Origin: an uncultured Prevotella sp. | Lineage (GTDB): Bacteria > Bacteroidota > Bacteroidia > Bacteroidales > Bacteroidaceae | Assembly: GCA_905234815.1 (NCBI GenBank) | Contig: CAJOIX010000010.1 | Span: forward strand, 1-41,060 | Reading direction: 5' to 3' | DNA: 41,060 nt | Part shown: positions 17,954-28,788 of the stretch, piece after piece | How positions within the stretch are numbered: position 1 is the stretch's first letter | How the letters are laid out: every line of letters starts with the position of its first letter | Made by a program: the position numbers and the translations under genes | The notes under the pieces: model-generated | Databases searched by the model: none | What the model was told of the DNA's origin: nothing | Seen by the model: only the letters and a program-made list of their open reading frames with translations

Positions 17954-17990
17954 AATTATACAAATATGCGTTACGCTTTTTTGTATAATT
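17954..17990. repeat. 37-nt palindrome with perfect 11-bp arms
   Basis: AATTATACAAA (17954-17964) is the exact reverse complement of TTTGTATAATT (17980-17990). Inside the loop GCG-TTA-CGC can also pair. It lies between the two DUF2795 copies, about 70 bp before the ATG of the second. It has no T tract of terminator type; it could be an operator, an RNA hairpin or the trace of a mobile end. Confidence 0.8.
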
Positions 17991-18058
17991 CTGCGATTGA
18001 TAAGATATGTCCCGTAGTTTCACCTATCGACTAGAGGGCGACATTAAACGCTATATGA

Positions 18059-18208
18059 ATGGCCACTCCGATAAGGAGGAAGCTGCTCGAAGTGCTGGAA
18101 AACCTCCAAGAAATAGAAGACGAAGGCGATGTCTACGACAGCATCGAAGACATCTGGCCCGACTATCCCACAAAAGAAGACTTCCTCTTCAACGAGGATG
18201 AATATTAA
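18059..18208 (+). CDS. Truncated DUF2795 paralogue (49 residues) made from a duplicated 3' half
   Basis: Bases 18086-18208 match 17740-17862 at 122 of 123 positions. The copy is in frame with an ATG at 18059, giving MATPIRRK joined to LLEVLENLQ and on to FNEDEY, so a 49-residue protein could be made. It lacks the N-terminal half of the family (YWTLELASKLEDAPWP). A second, overlapping frame from 18007 reads MSRSFTYRLEGDIKRY then runs out of frame into the copy; it may be the remains of another gene. Either an active small gene or a pseudogene. It keeps its own terminator. Confidence 0.55.
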   Translation: MATPIRRKLLEVLENLQEIEDEGDVYDSIEDIWPDYPTKEDFLFNEDEY

Positions 18209-18234
18209 AAGGATTATTTAAGCCTAAACCATAA

Positions 18235-18285
18235 AACACCGGCGAGACAAACACTTCTTCGTGTCTATCGCGCCGGTGTTTTTAT
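18235..18285 (+). terminator. Terminator of the truncated DUF2795 copy
   Basis: Arms AACACCGGCG (18235-18244) and CGCCGGTGTT (18271-18280) with a further inner pairing AGACA/TGTCT, followed by TTTTTA. It looks like a diverged relative of the terminator at 17891-17937, with similar surrounding bases but many changes. Confidence 0.85.
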
Positions 18286-18306
18286 AGCGAAAGATATCGT
18301 TTGTTT

Positions 18307-18786
18307 TTAATGACAAGCTCTGATTAATGCAAATATTATTGTGGCGATAATACCGCAAATGATATAGCCATAAGCGCCATCCCAAGCTCCTTTCGCTGCG
18401 GCTTTTGATGTTTCTTTTAGGCTCTTGAAGAACTCGTCAACCAAATCTTTTGCGTAAGCTCTTGCCTCGTTAATGTCATTTCTCAAATCTTCATCATTTA
18501 CTTCATAATCGTAATTCCAAGACTCTGGCTGTGGGCTTGAACGTTTAAGTTTGCTGTTCTCGCGTTGTTGGGTGAATAATAGATACTCCTTGTCATATCT
18601 TGCCCGACTAATATCATCATTCAGAATCTTATAGGCCTCATTGATGTCTTGCATCATTTCTGTAACATCAGCTCCAGGATTCCTGTCTGGATGCCATTGC
18701 AATGACTTCTTTCTGTATGCCTTCTTTATCTCCTCCTTGGAAGCAGAAAAAGAAACATCCAATATCTGATAATAGTCTTTAAACAT
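18307..18786 (-). CDS. DnaJ-domain protein with C-terminal membrane anchor
   Basis: 159 residues. The J domain is N-terminal with HPD at 32-34 and flanking helices typical of Hsp70 co-chaperones (DYYQILDVSFSASKEEIKKAYR, INEAYKILND). There is no G/F-rich or zinc-finger region, so it is not canonical DnaJ. After a charged middle the last 25 residues are hydrophobic (YIICGIIATIIFALIRACH), suggesting a tail anchor with the J domain in the cytoplasm. It would recruit DnaK to a membrane site; the client is unknown. It lies 12 bp after the upstream small membrane gene. Confidence 0.88.
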   Translation of the reverse strand: MFKDYYQILDVSFSASKEEIKKAYRKKSLQWHPDRNPGADVTEMMQDINEAYKILNDDISRARYDKEYLLFTQQRENSKLKRSSPQPESWNYDYEVNDEDLRNDINEARAYAKDLVDEFFKSLKETSKAAAKGAWDGAYGYIICGIIATIIFALIRACH

Positions 18787-18798
18787 TCCGAGTTTGTT

Positions 18799-19023
18799 TT
18801 ACTTCTGAAGAACGGATGTGTTGTCTTTGTCGTCTTTGTTTTCTTCCTTCTTAGGCTTCTTCCAAATAGCCTTCAAGGCCCCTATCAAAGCGCCAAAAAC
18901 AATTAGTCCCAAAATACCAGGTGTCCGACCAGCATCGCTCATAGAACCAGCAATTGCACCAAAGATAATAACAAATAGGACAACCACTCCTATAGTAACC
19001 AAGATTTTAGATAATTGACTCAT
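18799..19023 (-). CDS. Small membrane protein, unknown family
   Basis: 74 residues with two hydrophobic segments, at about 7-26 and 35-53, and a very charged, lysine- and aspartate-rich C-terminus. No motif recognised. It precedes the J-protein by 12 bp and both lie behind the same long structured leader, so the two probably act together. A + strand frame over the same bases is a shadow. Confidence 0.65.
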   Translation of the reverse strand: MSQLSKILVTIGVVVLFVIIFGAIAGSMSDAGRTPGILGLIVFGALIGALKAIWKKPKKEENKDDKDNTSVLQK

Positions 19024-19075
19024 AGTCGTCTCTTCTATTTTGCCCTCCAGCGACCAAAAGGGCTATTAAACGTTA

Positions 19076-19280
19076 GAAGCGTGGCACTGATATACCACTT
19101 CTTCAAAAGGAGGTCGTGAGAATTACCTGAACTGAGAAGGAGTTACCAGCCCACGCTATATAGCGCGAACCGTATACCGTTCTTGCAGTTCTTTCTTGGA
19201 AGTTTCTCACGTTTCCTTTTGCAAGTCGAGCAAAACGCTTCGTATTATCAATATGTCGTGCAAAGATGGCACATTGCCAT
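19076..19280 (-). ncRNA. Structured RNA: long 5' leader or separate small RNA
   Basis: Three nested helices form a rod from 19105 to 19220: AAAAGGA (19105-19111) with TCCTTTT (19214-19220), CGTGAGAA (19115-19122) with TTCTCACG (19204-19211), GAACTG (19129-19134) with CAGTTC (19186-19191). An inner hairpin lies around 19149-19170 and two separate hairpins at 19076-19104 and 19266-19280. The minus strand is favoured because a TAACTTTG -7 box lies at 19290-19297 and the next gene on that strand starts at 19023 with no terminator between. The rod with side bubbles recalls 6S-type RNA, but no family match can be claimed. No other gene is seen in the 443-bp gap 19024-19466. Confidence 0.6.
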
Positions 19281-19289
19281 TATGCGTTG

Positions 19290-19297
19290 CAAAGTTA
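19290..19297 (-). promoter_or_regulatory. -7 promoter box for the structured RNA / J-protein transcript
   Basis: On the minus strand the bases read TAACTTTG, an exact TAnnTTTG box. A TTTG lies only 11 bp upstream rather than about 20, so the -33 element is poor. Transcription would begin a few bases below 19287, just before the hairpin at 19266-19280. Confidence 0.5.
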
Positions 19298-19367
19298 CTC
19301 AAATAATTCAAATAACTCGATTTTAGTTCCAATTTAATGCGTATTTACGCAAAAAAGTTAAACAGAT

Positions 19368-19399
19368 TTTGGCGTATTCAACAATACTGCATACTTTTG
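19368..19399 (+). promoter_or_regulatory. Promoter for yccF and the WG-repeat gene
   Basis: TTTG at 19368-19371, a 20-bp spacer and TACTTTTG at 19392-19399, a full match to the Bacteroidota promoter pattern. The yccF ATG is 67 bp downstream. Confidence 0.75.
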
Positions 19400-19466
19400 A
19401 AAGCGGAAAAAGCAAGCGCAAACCCCTGCTGAGTATTCTATTTTCTAACTTAACACCATAACAATT

Positions 19467-19835
19467 ATGAAAACTTTAGGAAACATTATCTGGGTGCTCT
19501 TCGGAGGTTTATTCATGGCATTAGGCTATTTCCTTGGAGGTTTGATTCTCTGCCTTACCATTATCGGCATCCCTTTTGGTATTCAAATCATCAAGCTTTC
19601 ATCACTGGCGCTGTGGCCTTTCGGTCGCGAAGTGCGGTATAAGGAACAGACGGCAGGTTGCCTCAACACGGGCATGAATGTGCTTTGGTTTCTTATCGGC
19701 GGCATCTGGCTGGCAGTCGAACATGCCATTATTGGCCTGATTTTCTGCATCACCATCATTGGCATTCCTTTTGGAAAACAACACTTCAAATTGGCAGCTA
19801 TTGCACTTACTCCATTCGGTCGTGAGATTGTGTAA
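19467..19835 (+). CDS. YccF domain-containing inner membrane protein
   Basis: 122 residues built of two similar halves, each with a membrane segment followed by IIGIPFG (32-38 and 97-103) and PFGRE (51-55 and 116-120). This duplicated pattern is the YccF family, small inner membrane proteins of unknown function. The WG-repeat gene follows after 40 bp and is probably on the same transcript. Confidence 0.9.
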   Translation: MKTLGNIIWVLFGGLFMALGYFLGGLILCLTIIGIPFGIQIIKLSSLALWPFGREVRYKEQTAGCLNTGMNVLWFLIGGIWLAVEHAIIGLIFCITIIGIPFGKQHFKLAAIALTPFGREIV

Positions 19836-19875
19836 GCAGAAAAAGACTTTATCATCTTCAAAAACTCCAACAACT

Positions 19876-21462
19876 ATGAGAAGAAAAATGTTTTTCCGTT
19901 CGCTGTTGCTGGTCGTTTTTCTAGCAACGGCAACCGCATCGCCCGCTCAAGGCTTGCTTAAAAATCTTGGAAAGAAGGTGGGTGACGCCGTGAAAGGTAC
20001 TGTGAAAAGTACCGCAGAACTGATGGTTGGCGACGAAGAGACCATCAAAAAACGCGAGAAAGAAGCCAAAGAGCAAGCGCAGAAAGAGGCCAAAAAACAA
20101 CAACAAACCACCCAAGCCTCAACGGCTGACGAAGGCCATGGTCCTGGTGCTGGTTCTTGGTCATCTGTACCACAGGTGCTGATTGATTTCGATGGCTTCT
20201 GTTGGGAGTGTGTCAGTCCTTCGTGCGATGGTGTTTTCACCGTTCAAGTTGGTGATGAGAACCTCTTCCGCTTCTACGCAACAGAGGGAGGATCTCGCAT
20301 TTCGCAGCAGGACTGGATGTTTCTCAGTAGCAGCAGTATGCCTCTCTTTGACAAAGGTGTGTGTGCGGTGAAGTCGAAGGAAACTCGCAAGTGGTTTATC
20401 TTGAAGCAAGACGGCTCCACCATCGCCCTCGATCCAAAGATTACCGCTGTGGGTAATTTCCATGACGGACTGGCAGTGGCCGAAATTAACTACCAAAAAC
20501 ATTTTATCAACACACAAGGTAAAATTGTTCAACCCACGATTGAACTTGAAAATTTCAATTCTTACCCGCTTGTTGATGGCACTCGTCGATTGTTTCAAAC
20601 AACGAAAGGTTACGGCTATCTCGATGGTCACAACAATGTGGTGATTCAGCCACAGTTTAATAAAGCAACCAACTTTAGCGGCGGCTATGCTTTGGTGCTA
20701 GAAGACATGTGGGATAGTTCGAAAAACGACTTCTGGGTGATCAACGAATTTGGCAAGAAGATTGCCAAAGTGCCTAATCAATACATCCTCAGTAGTTACA
20801 TAGATAAGACTGCTTACGTCACAGGTTTCATAGGTGGAGGCGCAGTAGCTAAAAACTTCGAAACGGAGAAGTACGATATAGTCAGTCCACAGATGCAGGT
20901 GAAGGCTACTTACGACGATGCTTCGCCTTTCTGTCTGAAGAAATTCCCAGCCAATGCTAGTGTATGTGTAGTGAAGAACGACGATTGGAAATATCCTGCA
21001 TTCTGCTTGCCTAATGGCGAAATCGTTCGCAATTATGCCGATCCGATGGTATCTATTGCTGGTCCAACGCGTCCTTATTATGTACGGAAGAACGACAAGG
21101 GCGAAGAGACAGTGATGCTTCCTCCATTGCTTAGTTCGTATCATCACACCGATTTAGTGTCGGCTCATCCTGAAAATGCATGGAAAACGACGGATTGGGA
21201 ATACACAGGTTACACCGTTTTGGGTGGCTCTTTAGTTACCGATTTAGGCTACATCATGAACTACGAAGGCATTTTGCGTTTGCTCAACTGGCGTTATGAG
21301 AAAATTTCCAGTTTCAGTACGGATGGTTTTGCAAAAGCCATTAAGAAATCAACACGCGGTTGGCGAAAGCAAGTGAGCACATGGATAGAAGAACTCGACG
21401 ACCATATGTGTTTCCTTGATGAGAATGGAAAGGTCGCCGTTGAAATCGTGGTGAAAGAATAA
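19876..21462 (+). CDS. Secreted WG-repeat protein
   Basis: The frame is open from 19759, inside yccF, but the ATG at 19876 is followed by a clear signal peptide (MRRKMFFRSLLLVVFLATATASPAQG), so that start is preferred, giving 528 residues. A lysine- and glutamine-rich helical stretch at about 50-85 is followed by WG-type beta repeats: GYGYLDGHNNVVIQPQF, then NFSGGYALV, and looser copies along the rest. WG proteins in Bacteroidota are exported and of unknown function. It ends before a terminator shared with the opposite gene. Confidence 0.82.
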   Translation: MRRKMFFRSLLLVVFLATATASPAQGLLKNLGKKVGDAVKGTVKSTAELMVGDEETIKKREKEAKEQAQKEAKKQQQTTQASTADEGHGPGAGSWSSVPQVLIDFDGFCWECVSPSCDGVFTVQVGDENLFRFYATEGGSRISQQDWMFLSSSSMPLFDKGVCAVKSKETRKWFILKQDGSTIALDPKITAVGNFHDGLAVAEINYQKHFINTQGKIVQPTIELENFNSYPLVDGTRRLFQTTKGYGYLDGHNNVVIQPQFNKATNFSGGYALVLEDMWDSSKNDFWVINEFGKKIAKVPNQYILSSYIDKTAYVTGFIGGGAVAKNFETEKYDIVSPQMQVKATYDDASPFCLKKFPANASVCVVKNDDWKYPAFCLPNGEIVRNYADPMVSIAGPTRPYYVRKNDKGEETVMLPPLLSSYHHTDLVSAHPENAWKTTDWEYTGYTVLGGSLVTDLGYIMNYEGILRLLNWRYEKISSFSTDGFAKAIKKSTRGWRKQVSTWIEELDDHMCFLDENGKVAVEIVVKE

Positions 21463-21481
21463 TTAGTATTGCTGAAAACAT

Positions 21482-21520
21482 AAAAGCCATCCTCTTGTAA
21501 GTCAGGAGGATGGCTTTTTT
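21482..21520. terminator. Bidirectional terminator between the WG-repeat and AAA/CYTH genes
   Basis: AAAAGCCATCCTC (21482-21494) pairs with GAGGATGGCTTTT (21506-21518), with T runs outside on both strands. It fits termination of both convergent genes. Confidence 0.9.
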
Positions 21521-21541
21521 GTATTGAAAAGTGCTGAGCGG

Positions 21542-22639
21542 TTATTTCAGTGCCAAGTTGTAGTTATAGTAAGCAGTATTGCCCGTGATGTCTTCCTTCA
21601 CGTTCAAGAATGGCGGGAAGTTCACATCCTCGTGATTGACAATACCCTTGGTTTCGAGAATCATCAGTCCTTCGAGACGGTCTTTGTAGGTATCGAGCTC
21701 AAAGTATTGACCCTTCCAGATGAACGATTTGCGGTTCTTGGTGATGGTGTGGCGATAAGGGTCGGCCTGCTGAAGCATGGTGCGGTAGATATTGCTGGTT
21801 ACCTGACGCTCCGTCTCGAGTTGCTCGGTGGGCGAGATGCGCGTCTTTGTTGTCAGCACGTTAACATATTTCCCTTGCCAACCACGTCGGCGCAGACGCA
21901 CTTCGGCACCTGGTTCGGCCACAAGATAGGTCTGGGTAATTTCAGACTCGATGCAATCGGGAAGCTCACCTGTGATTTCAACAATATATTTGCGCTCTTC
22001 TTCGATGGGCTGCGGCAAGCCGAGCACATGGGAGATTTCTTTCAACACGCGGTTCAGCTTGCGGTTGAAGTCTTCCTGGTTGTTGATAACACGCAGATGG
22101 GAGTGGCCCGCCCATGCTTCGATTACCTTCTTGTCGAGCATACGGGCAATGGCGAGGCCCTGTTCGTCGGCTGCCTCGTTGCGCGAGGCATTGTTCGATG
22201 TGGTATAGAACTGCTCGGCACCGTCGGCTGCCGACACCAAGTGGAGTACGGCATCGTAACGGTCGTCGCGCAGCTGTTGGGTGGTGTAGCCAACGTCCTT
22301 ACACAAGCGCTCCCACAGTTCGGGCTGCATATAAGCCGAAATGTCCATCGTGCCACGGTCGCAAACAATCACACACGGTTCTTCGCAGGCCTGAGCCATT
22401 TTTAAAAACTTGTCTTCCAAGGCCAACTGTATCTCCAGTGTGGCTTTCTCGCCCTCATAGAAAAAAGCCTTGTTGGGGGTGAGATAGTTCATGCCTGCCT
22501 GTGTAAACATGGTAGGCACCTCGGGAAGGGTGAACACTTTGTAACCGCGCGAAGAGAAATGCTCTATAACGCGCACCAGTGCGGTGGTCTTACCGGCACA
22601 AGGGCCGCCCGTGAGCACAATGCGTTTGATTTCTTTCAT
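21542..22639 (-). CDS. AAA ATPase fused to a CYTH (triphosphate tunnel) domain
   Basis: With the start at 22639 (MKEIKRIVLTGGPCAGKTT) the protein has 365 residues; an upstream ATG at 22708 adds 23 residues that do not look like part of the family. Walker A GGPCAGKTT is at 11-19 in an AAA_28-type NTPase domain. From about 213 a CYTH domain begins EEERKYIVEITG, followed by basic strands (EVRLRRRGWQG, TTKTRISPTE) typical of triphosphate-binding tunnel enzymes. CYTH domains hydrolyse or bind triphosphate compounds such as thiamine triphosphate or polyphosphate; the substrate here is unknown. Two TATATTTG-type -7 boxes lie at 22665-22680 on this strand. Confidence 0.85.
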   Translation of the reverse strand: MKEIKRIVLTGGPCAGKTTALVRVIEHFSSRGYKVFTLPEVPTMFTQAGMNYLTPNKAFFYEGEKATLEIQLALEDKFLKMAQACEEPCVIVCDRGTMDISAYMQPELWERLCKDVGYTTQQLRDDRYDAVLHLVSAADGAEQFYTTSNNASRNEAADEQGLAIARMLDKKVIEAWAGHSHLRVINNQEDFNRKLNRVLKEISHVLGLPQPIEEERKYIVEITGELPDCIESEITQTYLVAEPGAEVRLRRRGWQGKYVNVLTTKTRISPTEQLETERQVTSNIYRTMLQQADPYRHTITKNRKSFIWKGQYFELDTYKDRLEGLMILETKGIVNHEDVNFPPFLNVKEDITGNTAYYNYNLALK

Positions 22640-22740
22640 AACCAAGGATATTTCAATGAAGTGGCAAATATACAAATATATTCGCATTTTTGTGAGAAAA
22701 CACGCCAATTTTATTCTAATTCTAATTTATTTCTATTTTG

Positions 22741-22774
22741 ATACCTAATTATAGGTATTTTTTCTGTATATTTG
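22741..22774 (+). promoter_or_regulatory. frdCAB promoter region with inverted repeat
   Basis: ATACCTA (22741-22747) and TAGGTAT (22752-22758) form a perfect 7-bp inverted repeat around ATTA. Eight bases on is TATATTTG (22767-22774), an exact -7 box. The nearest TTTG upstream (22737-22740) is 26 bp away, longer than the usual 19-21. An operator or activator site just upstream of the -7 box is plausible. Leader to the frdC ATG is about 70 bp. Confidence 0.6.
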
Positions 22775-22847
22775 CAAAATCTTAAATCTAAGAGCCCTTC
22801 ATAAGGAATTTAATTACTAAATTTTTAAATTATAATTTCAAATTTCT

Positions 22848-23531
22848 ATGTGGTTAATTAACTCATCAATTGGAAGAAAAGTGGTGATGTCGGTTACCGG
22901 CCTTGCCCTTATTCTGTTCTTGACCTTCCACTGCGCCATGAACATCGTGGCACTGTTCAGTGGCGAGGCCTACAACATGATCTGTGAACTGCTGGGAGCC
23001 AACTGGTATGCCGTAGCGGCAACAATCGGTTTGGCAGCACTCGCAGTGTTTCACATCGTTTTCGCATTTCTGTTAACCATTCAGAACCGCCGTGCTCGTG
23101 GCAACAGCCGCTACGCTGTTACCAACAAGCCCGAAAAGGTGGAATGGGCCAGCCAGAACATGCTCGTGCTGGGCATCATCATCCTCTTTGGATTGCTGCT
23201 CCACCTGTTCAACTTCTGGTACAACATGATGTTTGCCGAACTCACTGGCATGGCTACCCAGTTCTCGCCAGCCGATGGTTTCAGCTACATCAAAGAGACT
23301 TTCTCGTGCCCTCTCTATGTGGTTCTCTATGTCATCTGGATTGCAGCCATCTGGTTCCATCTCTCTCATGGTTTCTGGAGTGCCATCCAAACACTGGGCT
23401 GGAACGGCAAAACATGGTTCTGCCGCTGGAAGCTAATCGGCCTCATCTACGTCACTCTGCTCATGCTGGGCTTCCTTGTTGTGGTGTTGGCATTCGCCTT
23501 TGGCTGTGCACCAAGCCTCTGCTGTGCATAA
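22848..23531 (+). CDS. frdC: Fumarate reductase / succinate dehydrogenase cytochrome b558 subunit
   Basis: Membrane anchor that carries electrons between the quinone pool and the FrdAB head. The 227 residues have about five hydrophobic segments. Candidate haem-ligand histidines within or next to them are His28 (TFHCAMN), His69 (VFHIVF), His119 (LLHLF), and His171 or His174 (WFHLSHGFW). This pattern fits the single-polypeptide, di-haem b558 family of Bacteroidota and epsilonproteobacteria. In anaerobic Bacteroidales the complex works as fumarate reductase for succinate production. First gene of the frdCAB operon. Confidence 0.92.
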   Translation: MWLINSSIGRKVVMSVTGLALILFLTFHCAMNIVALFSGEAYNMICELLGANWYAVAATIGLAALAVFHIVFAFLLTIQNRRARGNSRYAVTNKPEKVEWASQNMLVLGIIILFGLLLHLFNFWYNMMFAELTGMATQFSPADGFSYIKETFSCPLYVVLYVIWIAAIWFHLSHGFWSAIQTLGWNGKTWFCRWKLIGLIYVTLLMLGFLVVVLAFAFGCAPSLCCA

Positions 23532-23568
23532 AATGTAATTTGTAAATTGCTAAATCATAAATAAAATT

Positions 23569-25551
<1,983 letters not shown>

Positions 25552-25554
25552 ACC

Positions 25555-26313
25555 ATGGCTAAGAGTATAAGTTTTACAATTAAGTACTGGAAACAGAATG
25601 GCCCAAAAGATAAAGGTCATTTTGAAGAGCGCGAGATGAAGAACATTCCTGATGATACTTCATTCCTCGAGATGCTCGATATCCTGAACGAAGAGTTGAT
25701 TAACGAAGGCAAAGAGCCTTTCGTGTTCGACCACGACTGCCGCGAAGGTATCTGCGGTATGTGCTCACTGTATATTAATGGTACGCCTCATGGTAAGACC
25801 GAGCGTGGTGCTACCACTTGTCAGCTTTACATGCGCCGTTTCAACGATGGCGATGTAATCACCGTTGAGCCTTGGCGCTCAGCCGGTTTCCCCGTGATTA
25901 AGGACTGCATGGTTGATCGCTCAGCCTTCGACAAGATCATTCAGGCTGGTGGCTATACCTCTATCCGCACCGGACAGGCCCAGGATGCCAACGCCATTCT
26001 TATCCCGAAGGAAAACGCCGACGAGGCTATGGACTGTGCCACTTGCATCGGTTGTGGCGCTTGCGTTGCAGCTTGTAAGAACGGCTCGGCCATGCTCTTC
26101 GTATCTTCTAAGGTTTCTCAGCTGGCACTGCTGCCTCAGGGACGTCCTGAAGCCGCTCGCCGCGCCAAGAAGATGATTGCCCGCATGGATGAACTCGGCT
26201 TTGGCAACTGCACCAACACCCGTGCTTGCGAGGCTGTATGCCCCAAAAACGAGTCGATTGCCAATATCGCCCGTCTGAACCGCGAATTCCTCAAGGCTAA
26301 ATTGGCCGACTAA
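25555..26313 (+). CDS. frdB: Fumarate reductase / succinate dehydrogenase iron-sulfur subunit
   Basis: Electron-transfer subunit with three Fe-S clusters. The 2Fe-2S ligands are Cys62, Cys67, Cys70 and Cys89 ([11 protein letters not shown] ... TTC). The ferredoxin-like part has [14 protein letters not shown] from Cys161, and a later pair ([15 protein letters not shown]) completes the 4Fe-4S and 3Fe-4S sites. The 252 residues are normal. Only 3 bp separate it from frdA. Confidence 0.96.
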   Translation: MAKSISFTIKYWKQNGPKDKGHFEEREMKNIPDDTSFLEMLDILNEELINEGKEPFVFDHDCREGICGMCSLYINGTPHGKTERGATTCQLYMRRFNDGDVITVEPWRSAGFPVIKDCMVDRSAFDKIIQAGGYTSIRTGQAQDANAILIPKENADEAMDCATCIGCGACVAACKNGSAMLFVSSKVSQLALLPQGRPEAARRAKKMIARMDELGFGNCTNTRACEAVCPKNESIANIARLNREFLKAKLAD

Positions 26314-26326
26314 TTTTATGCCGTTA

Positions 26327-26360
26327 TTGTCCCCTGGCCTAAAAAAGGAACAGGGGACAA
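26327..26360 (+). terminator. Strong hairpin after frdB, probable terminator
   Basis: TTGTCCCCTG (26327-26336) and CAGGGGACAA (26351-26360) pair perfectly over 10 bp. The bases after it (ACTTTTAAC) hold only a short T run, so it may end or only thin out transcription before the lipoprotein gene 21 bp downstream. Confidence 0.6.
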
Positions 26361-26381
26361 ACTTTTAACACTCCAAACCTT

Positions 26382-27179
26382 ATGAAAAAGATTCTATTCC
26401 TTTTCGCCATTGCCGCATTAGTAATGTGTGCATGCTCATCGAATGAACCCAAAGAAATTTATATTCCCAAAAATAATGTGGAATTTGCAGGCAATGCCTT
26501 CTCTTCGTTCAGTTTGGGCGCTGACATAAAACTCTACACGGTACAGAATCCCGAAGATAAGAACCTTTGGACTATTCAGGCTGTTGTGCCTGTTCGCAAG
26601 GAAATAGCCACTCCCATTAACGAACTTTCAATAAATGTGATTATGCTTGACGATAATGGCGTTCGAGTTCGTGACGAGTTAATGCTCTCTGGCGAAGACA
26701 TTCCCAATCTGTTACCCGTGTATAATGGTGGTCAGAATATCGAACGCACAATTGTTTTCTCTATATTTGACAAAGAAAAGAAATATCTGCCGGCCAACGA
26801 AGCCAAGGAGTTATTGGAGAAGACTAAAGGTGTTCGCATGGACTTTAATATCATCGAAGCCCCAGTTTCAGTTTCTCCTATTGAATCTGAAACTGCTCCC
26901 GCAGAGGCTGAAAAGGTTGTAGAAACAAAACCATCTACACCTACGGAATATCCAATGACTCTTGATGGGCTCTGCCGGAAATATGGTGTCTATGGTCTTC
27001 TTTCACGCTACGACAATGCTCTTAAAAACGGAGATAAAAGCCGTGCAAAACGCATTGAAGACCAATTGTGGACAATTGAAAAAAGCGTAAAAGCCAATCG
27101 TAGCGTGCCCGAAAGCTTACGTGAAAAGTTTGTGAGGTATGTTGAAGATCGTGAAGACGCAATCGAAGACCGTTATTAA
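26382..27179 (+). CDS. Putative lipoprotein, unknown function
   Basis: 265 residues. The N-terminus MKKILFLFAIAALVMCACSSN is a lipoprotein signal with Cys18 (preceded by MCA) the likeliest lipidation site, followed by SSNEPKE. Residues 30-160 look like a beta-rich domain (FSLGADIKLYTVQNPEDKN); a Pro/Thr/Glu-rich linker follows at about 165-190, then a helical, charged C-terminal part (GLCRKYGVYGLLSRYDNALKNGD). The family is not recognised. It comes after the frdB hairpin and no promoter of its own was found, so it may depend on read-through from frdCAB. Confidence 0.7.
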   Translation: MKKILFLFAIAALVMCACSSNEPKEIYIPKNNVEFAGNAFSSFSLGADIKLYTVQNPEDKNLWTIQAVVPVRKEIATPINELSINVIMLDDNGVRVRDELMLSGEDIPNLLPVYNGGQNIERTIVFSIFDKEKKYLPANEAKELLEKTKGVRMDFNIIEAPVSVSPIESETAPAEAEKVVETKPSTPTEYPMTLDGLCRKYGVYGLLSRYDNALKNGDKSRAKRIEDQLWTIEKSVKANRSVPESLREKFVRYVEDREDAIEDRY

Positions 27180-27254
27180 TCGGGATAAAGAATTGTCTGA
27201 TTCTAATCTTTCTACTTTACATCCTGCTACCATCGACAAAAACGGTTGTTTTTG

Positions 27255-27286
27255 TTTGTCAGTTTAAGGAAAATGCAGTAACTTCG
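27255..27286 (+). promoter_or_regulatory. Promoter for eno
   Basis: TTTG at 27255-27258, a 20-bp spacer and TAACTTCG at 27279-27286, one base away from TAnnTTTG. The eno ATG is 61 bp downstream, leaving an A-rich leader. Confidence 0.65.
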
Positions 27287-27341
27287 CATGTTGAAAAAAA
27301 ACGAATTATTTAATCATTCATTAACTCAAAAAAAATTATAA

Positions 27342-28655
<1,314 letters not shown>

Positions 28656-28693
28656 GAGTATTTCTCTTTCTACGAGACTACTCAAACAATAGA

Positions 28694-28735
28694 AACGAGC
28701 CTCAGCACAATGTTGTTGAGGCTCGTTCTTTTTTT
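28694..28735 (+). terminator. Terminator of eno
   Basis: Arms AACGAGCCTCA (28694-28704) and TGAGGCTCGTT (28717-28727), 11 bp and perfect, followed by CTTTTTTT. Confidence 0.92.
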
Positions 28736-28772
28736 ACAAACAGAAACCTTCACCAATCAACTATTTTTTCCA

Positions 28773-28780
28773 TACCTTTG
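28773..28780 (+). promoter_or_regulatory. -7 box directly before the pyridoxal kinase start codon
   Basis: TACCTTTG at 28773-28780 is an exact TAnnTTTG box. The gene's ATG begins only 8 bp after it, so a transcript starting at the usual distance would have almost no leader. No good -33 TTTG lies 19-21 bp upstream. Confidence 0.55.
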
Positions 28781-28788
28781 CAGTCGGA

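Noticed and set aside
18007..18201. 64-codon frame starting MSRSFTYRLEGDIKRY as a complete gene
   Set aside because: Its second half is the DUF2795 copy read out of frame, giving Arg-rich nonsense. Only the first 28 or so codons could be remains of a gene.
19105..19260. A small minus-strand gene reading GSRYIAWAGNSFSVQVILTT
   Set aside because: The frame has no ATG, begins after a stop, and overlaps exactly the helices of the rod; the pairing explains the sequence better. A conserved peptide remains possible if homologues show codon-like variation.
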